Below are positions 1 through 6,811 of a DNA stretch of 38,666 nt, one piece after another. A program made the position numbers and the translations under genes. Origin of the DNA: Verrucomicrobiota bacterium (GTDB lineage Bacteria > Verrucomicrobiota > Verrucomicrobiia > Limisphaerales > Pedosphaeraceae); the NCBI GenBank assembly GCA_021325145.1, contig JAJPHR010000046.1:1-38666 (forward strand), read 5' to 3'. The notes below the pieces were generated by a model. That model saw nothing but the letters and a program-made list of their open reading frames with translations, was not told where the DNA came from and made no database searches. How positions within the stretch are numbered: the first letter of the stretch is position 1; each line of letters starts with the position of its first letter.

Positions 1-147
1 ACTGACCCCAAGGGGGCACGTGCGGATAGCAGGTGGATCAGAAGAGGTTCTGATCATTAAGAAGGGGAAACGCCGCCGGAAAACACAAAAACAAAAACCG
101 TCTTTAATGAAAGAAAAGAAATAACCCAGCAGGTCCCTTGACAATAC

Positions 148-216
148 CCATAGCAGGGCGCGTTACTCCGTGCGCGCCGACGACGGGCAGAGGACTGCCC
201 GCCCTACCGAGATAAG
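148..216 (-). repeat. Palindromic GC-rich intergenic repeat, copy 1
   Basis: The reverse complement of this block matches the element at 14143-14216 nearly base for base, including the core GGCAGTCCTCTGCCCG and the end CGGTAGGGCG. The outer end near 148-160 has decayed relative to the other copy. It is a short non-coding interspersed element of the palindromic or MITE-like kind. No transposase is nearby. Confidence 0.75.
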
Positions 217-268
217 GTTCTAAGCCTAACCATTTAAATAACCCGTTACGCGTTACGCATTGAGTGCA

Positions 269-320
269 TTTGCGGCGCACGGAGTGCCATCAGGAGGGTA
301 GGGCGGGCAATCCTCCGCAC
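269..320. repeat. Partial, rearranged copy of the same repeat family
   Basis: This block contains GGCGCACGGAGTG and GGTAGGGCGGGCA, both found in the 14143-14216 element but in swapped order. That suggests a broken or recombined copy. Confidence 0.5.
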
Positions 321-359
321 GTCATCGCCCGAAACAACTTGAAACGTTGAATATGGCCT

Positions 360-1499
360 TCAGCCCTTGGCCTTCAGCTTCGCCCACAAATCCGCCACTC
401 GTTTCACGAGAAAGTCCCGCTTGCCACCGTCCGTCACCCACTGGCAGCGGCCTTCGAGGAGGCTGAGTCGATCGCGCAAGAAAATGTTTGCCCCGTTCGT
501 GTCGGTCTTTAACGCCTGGTCGATATGATCCAAATCGCGCGCGAGGCTTTCCGGATCGGGGCCGTCGGTCGTGCGCGCGCGCGCGTGGTCCTGGGAGTCG
601 GGGTCGGCTTTTTCGAGGACCTTTTGAACCAGCGCTTGCAGCACCTCCTGCTGTTCTTCGGTGTCCCAGATATACCGCAACACCCAGAGGTCCGAGTGCC
701 GTACCTCCATTCGCCCACAGAGCAGCGCGCTGGCGGCGGCGAGCCGTTGCAATTTCACCGCGCGCCGGTCGGAGACGGGAATGCCCGCATGTCGAATGCG
801 ATGCACCAGTTCCGAATAATCGGCGCGTACGCCCGCCAGATCCACCTGCGCCAGCAGCGCTTGCAGGATCTGGATTTCGTCAAAATGCAGCGATGAGGCC
901 GCCACCGGACCCTGGCCCAGTTTCCAACCAGCGGTCAGCACTTCCGGCAATTGTTCGGCCGCCACGTTCCCGCAGTGCACGCGCAACAGGAAACGGTCGA
1001 ACAACGCCTTGAGCGCATCGTCTTCGGGTAGATGGTTGCTCGCGCCCACAAACATCAACGCCTTGAGCGGACGCGATTCCTTGCCGCGGCGGAACACGCG
1101 TTCGTTCAAGGCCGTCAACAGGCTGTTGAGGATCGCGCTGTTGGCGTTCAGCAATTCATCCAGGAAGACCAGCGAAGCCTCCGGCAGCATCCCCTCGGTG
1201 TTCGTGAGCAACTCGCCCTCGCGCAATTTACGAATGTCAAACGGCCCGAACAATTCATTGGGTTCGGTAAAGCGCGTCAGGAGATAATCAAATGTGTCCC
1301 CTTCGAGGCGCGCCGCCAGATTATGCACCAACGCGCTCTTGGCGGTGCCGGGCGGCCCGAGAATAAACAAGTTTTCACCGCCCACGAGGCAAACGCCCAG
1401 CAGGTCGATGATTTCATCCTTGCCGACGAAAGCCTGCTTCATCGGTTGCAACACTTCCGCCGCCAGCCGGCGGCCAATCTCAAGTTTGGAATCAGTCAT
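360..1499 (-). CDS. MoxR-family AAA+ ATPase
   Basis: A 379-residue AAA+ ATPase of the MoxR/RavA class. These act as chaperone-like remodelling enzymes, usually paired with a VWA-domain partner. Walker A is GPPGTAKS (residues 48-55), Walker B LVFLDE (110-115), sensor-1 ASN (153-155) and a likely arginine finger in DRF (168-170). The frame is open 57 codons further upstream, but that part lies inside the preceding gene, so the ATG at 1499 was chosen; it begins 7 bp after that gene's stop. It is the last visible gene of the minus-strand NAD/ADP-ribose operon. No VWA gene follows within the 359 bp left in the window, so its partner is unknown. It differs clearly from the second MoxR protein at 18906-20057, for example in its Walker B, and is not a recent duplicate of it. 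Confidence 0.92.
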   Translation of the reverse strand: MTDSKLEIGRRLAAEVLQPMKQAFVGKDEIIDLLGVCLVGGENLFILGPPGTAKSALVHNLAARLEGDTFDYLLTRFTEPNELFGPFDIRKLREGELLTNTEGMLPEASLVFLDELLNANSAILNSLLTALNERVFRRGKESRPLKALMFVGASNHLPEDDALKALFDRFLLRVHCGNVAAEQLPEVLTAGWKLGQGPVAASSLHFDEIQILQALLAQVDLAGVRADYSELVHRIRHAGIPVSDRRAVKLQRLAAASALLCGRMEVRHSDLWVLRYIWDTEEQQEVLQALVQKVLEKADPDSQDHARARTTDGPDPESLARDLDHIDQALKTDTNGANIFLRDRLSLLEGRCQWVTDGGKRDFLVKRVADLWAKLKAKG

Positions 1500-1506
1500 G
1501 AAATAT

Positions 1507-2136
1507 TCAAGGCGCCGTCGGGACTTCCAGTTGCTCCGCCACGGTGTGGCACAATTCGGGAAAGGCTCCCAGCGCCTCACGCACCGCCTGGGCCACCCGG
1601 GAGTCGCCGAGTCGCGAAACATCTTCCCGCGCGAGAACGCGATCCACGTAAAGTTGCCGGAGCGCGGCATCCGAAATAAAACTTTCCACGCTCACGGCTT
1701 CCAGGCCTCGCACTCCCACCGAGGAAAGCGGCCATTCGCGCGCGATGATTAGGAGTTGTTGCACCAATGGGTCGCCCGAGGCTACTTGCCGGGCCATGTG
1801 GATAAGGTCCGGCAAATATTGCAAGGCCAAGTCCGCCGAATAATCCGTGCCCGGTGAATGCGCCGTGGGGCAAGGTTCCTGCAAGGCCGTGGTAAGGATG
1901 CCTCCATCCACGTCGCGGCAGACCAGAAACTGACAGCCGCGATACAGCAGGCGCGCCGACCAGGATGCTGCGTCCGGCACGAACTCGGGAGCCGATCCCG
2001 CCAGGTTGAGGCGTGTGACCCGGTCCATTTCAAGGAGCACTGCGCCGACGTCGCCGTCCTCGTCCTCGACGAACTCCGGCGACACCGCCACCTGGCCCGT
2101 TTCAGCCAGCGCCACAAGGAAGTGGGACAGACTCAT
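1507..2136 (-). CDS. Conserved-context protein of unknown function preceding MoxR
   Basis: A 209-residue acidic soluble protein that I do not recognise. It has no signal peptide or membrane segment. The N-terminal third has acidic patches (EDEDGD around 24-29) and alternating hydrophobics suggestive of beta strands. The C-terminal half looks helical and ends in a proline-containing tail. It lies 43 bp after kptA and 7 bp before the MoxR gene in the same orientation, so it is almost certainly co-transcribed with them. By position it could be an adaptor or substrate-recognition partner for the ATPase, as many MoxR neighbours are. That is inference from context only. Codon use resembles the neighbours. 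Confidence 0.8.
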   Translation of the reverse strand: MSLSHFLVALAETGQVAVSPEFVEDEDGDVGAVLLEMDRVTRLNLAGSAPEFVPDAASWSARLLYRGCQFLVCRDVDGGILTTALQEPCPTAHSPGTDYSADLALQYLPDLIHMARQVASGDPLVQQLLIIAREWPLSSVGVRGLEAVSVESFISDAALRQLYVDRVLAREDVSRLGDSRVAQAVREALGAFPELCHTVAEQLEVPTAP

Positions 2137-2179
2137 CGCTGGTTAATTAAGCGCATCGCCGCGCATTTGTCAGGGCAAA

Positions 2180-2731
2180 TTACGAAGCGGCATCCATTTC
2201 CAAAAAGTCTGCCGGAACGTGTTCGGTGAGCCAGACACCATTCGCTGACAAATAGAACGCATGGCCTGCGCGATGCATCTCGCCCGCGCGGATTTTCAGC
2301 ACCACCGGTTTGCCATGCCGCTGGCCCACGGCGAGGGCTGTCCTGGTTTCGCGCGAAAGATGCACGTGCTGCCGGCTGCCTTTGAGCAACCCCTGGCTCT
2401 GGATCGACGGCAGAAACCTTTCCGCCGTGCCGTGATAAAGTAATTCCGGCGGAATACCCGGCTCATACGCCAGCTCCACCTCCACGGAATGTCCCTGGCT
2501 GGCGCGAATCCTCTGCCCGTCGTCGCTGAACGCAAATCGTTTCTTGTCATTGTTCGCGACCACGAACTGCAAATCCTCGCGCGTGATGGGAAACCCGTGG
2601 CTCGCGCACCCGTGGAGCAAAACGTCCACCGGGACCCAGCCTGCCGCGTCGAGTTCGACCCCGGCTTTCCCCGGTTCGTGCCTCAGCACCAGACTGAGGA
2701 ACTTGCTGATTTTTACGTGTTGCTTGTTCAT
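2180..2731 (-). CDS. kptA: RNA 2'-phosphotransferase (Tpt1/KptA family)
   Basis: A 183-residue KptA/Tpt1 enzyme of normal family length. The family transfers an internal RNA 2'-phosphate to NAD+, releasing nicotinamide and ADP-ribose 1'',2''-cyclic phosphate. Some members can also ADP-ribosylate 5'-phosphate ends of RNA or DNA. Signature blocks are all present: LSLVLRHEP (12-20, conserved Arg17), RASQGHS (76-82), LYHGT (98-102) and RQHVHLS (120-126), which supply the Arg/His residues of the NAD- and phosphate-binding site. It sits 27 bp downstream of the macrodomain gene. Most bacteria lack a tRNA-splicing pathway that leaves 2'-phosphates, so the natural substrate is unknown. The neighbours encode enzymes expected to consume both NAD-derived products. 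Confidence 0.95.
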   Translation of the reverse strand: MNKQHVKISKFLSLVLRHEPGKAGVELDAAGWVPVDVLLHGCASHGFPITREDLQFVVANNDKKRFAFSDDGQRIRASQGHSVEVELAYEPGIPPELLYHGTAERFLPSIQSQGLLKGSRQHVHLSRETRTALAVGQRHGKPVVLKIRAGEMHRAGHAFYLSANGVWLTEHVPADFLEMDAAS

Positions 2732-2758
2732 GGGAAAACCCTTGCAAATCGAATCCCT

Positions 2759-3271
2759 TCACGATGGCTGCATCACCTCGTGGTATGCCTCATACACCTC
2801 GTCCGTAAAGCAACAAAGCAGCACCTTTTCGAGAGAGGAGTTGGCGTCGAAGAAACTCGATATTTCGGACACGGCGATTTGCGCCGCCGATTTGATCGGG
2901 TAACGGTACGCGCCACAACTGATCGCTGGGAATGCAATCGTCCGTGCGTTATTTTTCACCGCCAACTCCAGGCTCGTGCGATAGCATGAAGCCAGCAACT
3001 TTGCCTCGCCGCGTGCCCCTCCGCCCCAAACTGGACCGACCGTGTGGATTATCCATTTGGCCGGCACCCGATAGCCTTTGGTAATTTTCGCCTGACCTGT
3101 TTCACATCCTCCAAGCGTCCGGCATTCTTCCAGCAGTTCCGGACCCGCCGCGCGATGAATCGCCCCATCCACTCCGCCGCCGCCGAGCAACGTGGAGTTG
3201 GCGGCATTCACGATGGCATCCACGGCCAGCATGGTGAGGTTCGCCCGTGTGAGTTCGATTTTGCGGTTCAT
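2759..3271 (-). CDS. Macrodomain protein (ADP-ribose-1''-phosphate phosphatase / O-acetyl-ADP-ribose deacetylase type)
   Basis: A 170-residue stand-alone macrodomain of the MacroD/YmdB type. It contains VDAIVNAAN (17-25), the glycine-rich [14 protein letters not shown] (30-43) that holds the distal ribose, and ISCGAYRYP (117-125). Relatives remove ADP-ribose from acidic side chains, deacetylate O-acetyl-ADP-ribose, or dephosphorylate ADP-ribose-1''-phosphate. The last activity fits well here, since KptA is encoded 27 bp downstream and a cREC domain that could open the cyclic phosphate lies in the same operon. The preceding glycohydrolase gene ends 18 bp upstream. Which reaction dominates cannot be told from sequence. 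Confidence 0.94.
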   Translation of the reverse strand: MNRKIELTRANLTMLAVDAIVNAANSTLLGGGGVDGAIHRAAGPELLEECRTLGGCETGQAKITKGYRVPAKWIIHTVGPVWGGGARGEAKLLASCYRTSLELAVKNNARTIAFPAISCGAYRYPIKSAAQIAVSEISSFFDANSSLEKVLLCCFTDEVYEAYHEVMQPS

Positions 3272-3289
3272 AACACTTGAAGCTTTGGA

Positions 3290-4351
3290 TCAGTAAGGCG
3301 GAAAAAGACGCCGCAACCCGTGCGTGAGCACGATTAGAATAAAAGCAAGATTGCGGGGAATCAATGCCGGCCAGAAATACCGCACCGAGCCAAGCGCTCG
3401 TTGTGTGTCCTGTTGAGCGACCAGTCTTTCCGCCAGCCGCTCCATGAACACTTTCGAACGCGGCCATTCCAGGAGTCCGCGCAGCCATTCGGCGGGAATG
3501 CCTGCTTTCCCGACCACGGCGCCTGCCACGGCGCCGGCAATGGCCCCAACCGTGTCCGTGTCTCCACCACAATCAAGCACCGCGATGAGTGCTGCGCGAA
3601 AGTCTTCCGGGTGACTCAAGCAGCCGCAGAGCGCCACCGAGACGACGTGCAAGGAGTAGCCCGAAACGCCTTTCTTCATGGCGAGAGTTTCCACGAACTT
3701 GCCCACTGAATCGTCGCGGGCAATGGCCGATTCCATGTTTGAGAGCAACGCCTGCCACTCCGTTTCCGTGGAAAGTTTTCGCAGGGATCCAATAAGTTCC
3801 AACGCGGCGGGAAGTCGTTGTTGCTGGAAAATTAGCGCGACGGTTTCCGCCACGGCCAGCGCCGCGGTTTCCGCCTGCCAGCCCCTGTGCGTTAAGCGCG
3901 ACGATGCGAGCACGAATTCCCGGCGTTTAGGTGGATCATCCGCAAAGAATGCGCCCAGTATGGCGCTGCGCATGGCCGGGCCGCTGCCGGCTGAGGCCAC
4001 CGCGCTTTTGCTTCCGGGCACGCCCGCCCAAAGTTTGATGCACGCTTTCGCGGTGGCTTGTCCAACACCGCCAGGCAGGCCGGCGAGCCACCAGCGGAAT
4101 TTCCAGGCCAGCGCGCGTTGAAACGCGACCGCGTCGTTCGGTTGCGCCAGCAAGGCTTGCGCGACCATCAGGGTGTGTTCAGTGTCATCGCTGAGCATTC
4201 CTTTCCCCAGTACCAACCTGTGCTTCCACTCGCCTTTCCAAAGTCGGCGGATGCGTTGCGGCGAGAGCCCTTCCGCTGGCAGACCCAAGGCATCTCCCAC
4301 GGCAGTACCGAGCAGGACGCCGGCGAACCTTTCTTGCGGCACGAGATTCAT
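3290..4351 (-). CDS. ADP-ribosylglycohydrolase family protein (copy 1), with hydrophobic C-terminal tail
   Basis: A 353-residue member of the DraG/ARH fold, which uses two Mg2+ ions to hydrolyse the N- or O-glycosidic bond of ADP-ribose on proteins or nucleic acids. Metal-binding blocks are visible: GTAVGDALGLP near residues 15-25, LSDDTEH near 54-60 and CGGDTDTVGA in the C-terminal third. The GSGPAMR block in the middle differs from the GNGSLMR of the next gene, which marks a separate subgroup. The C-terminal ~25 residues (IPRNLAFILIVLTHGLRRLF) are hydrophobic with basic residues and could be a membrane anchor or amphipathic helix. The start ATG overlaps the stop of the upstream glycohydrolase gene (ATGA), implying translational coupling. 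Confidence 0.93.
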   Translation of the reverse strand: MNLVPQERFAGVLLGTAVGDALGLPAEGLSPQRIRRLWKGEWKHRLVLGKGMLSDDTEHTLMVAQALLAQPNDAVAFQRALAWKFRWWLAGLPGGVGQATAKACIKLWAGVPGSKSAVASAGSGPAMRSAILGAFFADDPPKRREFVLASSRLTHRGWQAETAALAVAETVALIFQQQRLPAALELIGSLRKLSTETEWQALLSNMESAIARDDSVGKFVETLAMKKGVSGYSLHVVSVALCGCLSHPEDFRAALIAVLDCGGDTDTVGAIAGAVAGAVVGKAGIPAEWLRGLLEWPRSKVFMERLAERLVAQQDTQRALGSVRYFWPALIPRNLAFILIVLTHGLRRLFPPY

Positions 4352-5322
4352 TCAACTGCCTCCTGCTTCTTCTCGCTTTCACACAAATCGGCGAACTCAT
4401 TGAACAGACAGTCGAGATCGCCCTTTCTGGCGAGCGTATTTATCCAATCCGCTCGAACGGCAGGCAGCCCGTATAGCACACCAGCAAGTCCGCCTGCCAC
4501 GCAGCCCGTTGTGTCAGTGTCGCCGCCGAGGTTGACGGCTTTAAGCACCGTTTCCTCGAAAGTGCGTGAGGTCAACAAGGACCATACACTTGCAGTCAGC
4601 GTATGAACAACATAGCCGCTGGACGATATTTCGGACGCAGGCAACTCGTCGAACCGGTCGGTGCTCAGCAATTGGAAATAGTGAGCTTCCTGACAGAAAG
4701 GGGCGTCCTGATAAAGGCGCGCAAACTCGTTCTTTGCCGAATCAAAGGCTTTCCGTGCATCCCAACCCTTGTGTAGGCCGTGTACCAAGAGGCACAGGAA
4801 ACCACATGCCATTTGCGAACGCGGGTGACCATGAGTGATTGACGAGACGCGATGTGCGCGCTGGATATGGCAAGTGGCAGGCTCAAATGCATAACGCAAG
4901 GCCACTGGCAGTATGCGCATCAGCGACCCGTTTCCGTTGGTAAATTGATCGGTCCCACCTGCTTGTTCAGCGCTGGTTCCACTTGCCATGCGTAGGATCG
5001 CATCAGTTGTCGTCAAACCGGCATCGAAGACCGTTCCCCACGGAGTCCAGCGGTTCTCATTGAGCCAACTGACAAATCGACGTCCCATGTCGGACGTGTC
5101 AAACCCGCCCAGGAGACTTTCCACGGTGCAAAGCATGAGCGAGGTGTCATCCGACCATGTGCCCTTCGGTTGATGATGCGAACCGTAGGCACGCATATCC
5201 GTGACAGGATTTGCCTGCACCTCTGCGCGGGATCGGAACTCAACCGGCACACCCAAGGCGTCTCCGACAGCGGATCCCCACAATCCGCCCAGAACGCGCT
5301 CTCGATGTGTGGGTGCGGTCAT
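4348..5322 (-). CDS. ADP-ribosylglycohydrolase family protein (copy 2)
   Basis: A 324-residue DraG/ARH-fold hydrolase. Motifs: GSAVGDALGVPVEF near the N-terminus, GTWSDDTSLML (first metal cluster), GNGSLMRILPVAL, and LGGDTDTTGCVAGGLAG (second metal cluster). All metal-binding aspartates expected in the family appear present. The frame is open 31 codons upstream, but the ATG at 5322 forms an ATGA overlap with the stop of the upstream Nudix gene and places the first conserved motif at the usual distance, so I chose it. The gene ends in another ATGA overlap with copy 1. Likely removes ADP-ribose from an unidentified target; target specificity is not predictable. Confidence 0.93.
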   Translation of the reverse strand: MTAPTHRERVLGGLWGSAVGDALGVPVEFRSRAEVQANPVTDMRAYGSHHQPKGTWSDDTSLMLCTVESLLGGFDTSDMGRRFVSWLNENRWTPWGTVFDAGLTTTDAILRMASGTSAEQAGGTDQFTNGNGSLMRILPVALRYAFEPATCHIQRAHRVSSITHGHPRSQMACGFLCLLVHGLHKGWDARKAFDSAKNEFARLYQDAPFCQEAHYFQLLSTDRFDELPASEISSSGYVVHTLTASVWSLLTSRTFEETVLKAVNLGGDTDTTGCVAGGLAGVLYGLPAVRADWINTLARKGDLDCLFNEFADLCESEKKQEAVE

Positions 5323-5861
5323 ATGTCTTTCGGCGGAGCAACCGTTGCGAAGTACAATCCGGCATACACCTTGGGATCGATCAACAATCCAGCAGTGGCT
5401 TTTTGTTCCAGCCATTTGCCCGCATCGGCGAGGGGCACTTCGTGGACCTGGATTTCCTCGTGGCCATCGCCGCCGCCCGCGCTCACCCGCCGCACGTCGC
5501 GGGCAAGGAAGAAGGTGACAATCTCGGACGCCAGACCCGCAGTCGGCGGGCCGCTGGCGAGTTGAGTCACCTTTTTTGCTTCATAGCCGGTTTCTTCGAG
5601 CAATTCGCGCTTTGCCGCCGTCGCCAAGGCTTCGGATTCATGGCCGGGAATGTCGCCAGCCAGACCGGCAGGGAGTTCGATGACCCTTCGCGCCACAGGA
5701 ATGCGGTATTGTTCGATCAACAAAAGATTGGCTTCAGTGGTGATTGCGACGACGACTGCTGCGCCCGAGGAATTCGTCCGGTCGGTGTATTCCCAACGAC
5801 CGCACTTGATCAACCTGAGGAAACGGCCTTCGCACAGAATGATTCTTTTTTCGGCGTCCAC
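5319..5861 (-). CDS. Nudix hydrolase, ADP-ribose pyrophosphatase type
   Basis: A 180-residue Nudix protein resembling ADP-ribose pyrophosphatases (NudF-like), which split ADP-ribose to AMP and ribose-5-phosphate. IELPAG precedes the Nudix helix KRELLEETGYEA. The Nudix box seems to carry a small insertion between its first glycine and the helix (GLAGDIPGHESEA), so the canonical spacing is not exact, but REx2EETG is intact. The start codon is GTG at 5861, directly abutting the pncA stop (TAA then GTG), with no better start nearby. The stop overlaps the next gene as ATGA. In this operon it would clear free ADP-ribose released by the macrodomain and glycohydrolase proteins. Confidence 0.93.
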   Translation of the reverse strand: MDAEKRIILCEGRFLRLIKCGRWEYTDRTNSSGAAVVVAITTEANLLLIEQYRIPVARRVIELPAGLAGDIPGHESEALATAAKRELLEETGYEAKKVTQLASGPPTAGLASEIVTFFLARDVRRVSAGGGDGHEEIQVHEVPLADAGKWLEQKATAGLLIDPKVYAGLYFATVAPPKDI

Positions 5862-6494
5862 TTAGTGATTTCCTTTCCCGGTCAGCAATTGTTCGCTCTT
5901 CACGACAATCACTCCGGCTTTCTTCATGGCTTCAATGGCATTTTTCACATCGTCTGGCTTCAAATTGACGCCGCGGCAGGCGTCTTCGACCAGGTGGGTG
6001 CGAAAGCCCAGTTCGACCGCGTCCAGCGCCGTGAAATTCACACAGTAGTCCGTCGCCAGTCCGAGGACGTACACATCCTTGACCTTCTTTTCCCGCAAAA
6101 ACTCGCCCAGACCGGTGGCGCGCTGATGCCCGTTGTCGAAGAAGCCGCTGTAACTGTCGATGTCCGTGTCGATACCCTTTTTGAACACCTTGTTGATGCG
6201 ATTGCGCATGAGTCCGGGCGCCAGTTCCGCGCCGTGGGTGTTCTGCACGCAATGCGTGGGCCAAAGCAGTTGCGACCGCTTCTTCAACTGTACCACCTCG
6301 CCTGGTTTCCGTCCGGGATGATTCGCGGCAAAGCTGCTGTGATTGGCCGGATGCCAATCCTGCGTGGCCACCACCAGCTTAAACGCGCCTTGCAATTGGT
6401 TCGCCAGGGGAATAACCGCATCCCCATTCGGCACCGCCAGCGCGCCGCCAGGCAGGAAATCGTTTTGCAGATCAACCAGGATTAAAGCTTTCAT
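5862..6494 (-). CDS. pncA: Nicotinamidase (PncA)
   Basis: A 210-residue cysteine-hydrolase-fold nicotinamidase that deamidates nicotinamide to nicotinate for NAD salvage. The catalytic triad is visible: Asp8 (LVDLQNDF), Lys106 (VFKKG) and Cys151 (ATDYCV). The metal site QDWHP (Asp46, His48) and a later His81 (WPTHC) are also present. It abuts the following Nudix gene with no gap. Nicotinamide is the leaving group of KptA and of ADP-ribosyltransferases, so the enzyme fits an operon that handles products of NAD consumption. It is the first gene after a 317-bp repeat-bearing gap, so it may also have its own promoter. I see no clear one. Confidence 0.96.
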   Translation of the reverse strand: MKALILVDLQNDFLPGGALAVPNGDAVIPLANQLQGAFKLVVATQDWHPANHSSFAANHPGRKPGEVVQLKKRSQLLWPTHCVQNTHGAELAPGLMRNRINKVFKKGIDTDIDSYSGFFDNGHQRATGLGEFLREKKVKDVYVLGLATDYCVNFTALDAVELGFRTHLVEDACRGVNLKPDDVKNAIEAMKKAGVIVVKSEQLLTGKGNH

Positions 6495-6811
6495 GGGAAA
6501 AGGGATGAGTCAGTAAATCAATGGGTGAGTGAATTGAGACCGCCTTCGATGGTCAGCCCAGGCAACTTGCCTGTACCAGTCGGCGACTTGCCGGCACGAC
6601 CTTGTCCCGGAGGGACACTTGAAAATAGCCCAGCGATTGATCGCTGGGTTGACGATCAAAGAAAATTCCCAAGCCGCGTGGGGGTGAAAGAGAACGTCCG
6701 CGCTCGCGATGGTGTTCTTTCGTCCCTGGCGGGACTCGCTTTGCGTCCGTCCGCTGACCCACCGATGAATCGGCGGGCTATTTTCTTTCGCCCTATCGGG
6801 CTGTGAATTCA
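6495..6811. other. Gene-free gap carrying inverted palindromic repeats
   Basis: This 317-bp stretch between the cREC-glycohydrolase gene and pncA has no credible coding region; its short open frames are repeat-derived. Most of it (6601-6803) is a pair of oppositely oriented palindromic units, described separately. The repeats could form strong RNA hairpins and reduce read-through from the regulator half of the operon into the pncA half. Confidence 0.7.
6601..6803. repeat. Inverted pair of REP-like palindromic units
   Basis: Unit A (6604-6648) has a small stem GTCCC/GGGAC at 6604-6616, a GAAAATAG linker, then a perfect 9-bp palindrome CCCAGCGAT / ATCGCTGGG at 6629-6648. Unit B, in the opposite orientation, has CCCACCGAT / ATCGGCGGG at 6758-6777 followed by a complementary CTATTTTCTTT linker and a small stem GCCC/GGGC near 6790-6803. 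A third small stem GTCCC/GGGAC lies at 6722-6735. The shared layout (small stem, GAAAATAG, larger stem) in two orientations marks a dispersed repeat family of the REP type. Confidence 0.8.

Larger units (their letters stand above)
1..359. other. Gene-free stretch downstream of the MoxR gene
   Basis: No convincing coding region is visible here. The stretch lies 3' of the minus-strand MoxR gene and holds one nearly complete and one partial copy of a GC-rich palindromic repeat (listed separately), an A-rich patch around 85-122, and a CG-rich TTACGCG motif repeated around 243-259. A TTGACA hexamer near 139 has no good -10 partner at normal spacing, so I do not call a promoter. Confidence 0.6.

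Noticed and set aside
139..170. TTGACA promoter near the left edge
   Set aside because: No -10 box at 16-18 bp and no gene downstream in that direction until the shadow frames of the MoxR gene.
5211..6485. A 424-codon open frame on the plus strand
   Set aside because: Antisense to pncA and the Nudix gene, which have complete catalytic motifs.
6601..6803. CRISPR-like array in the repeat-rich gap
   Set aside because: There are only two units in opposite orientation, with no regular spacers and no cas genes.
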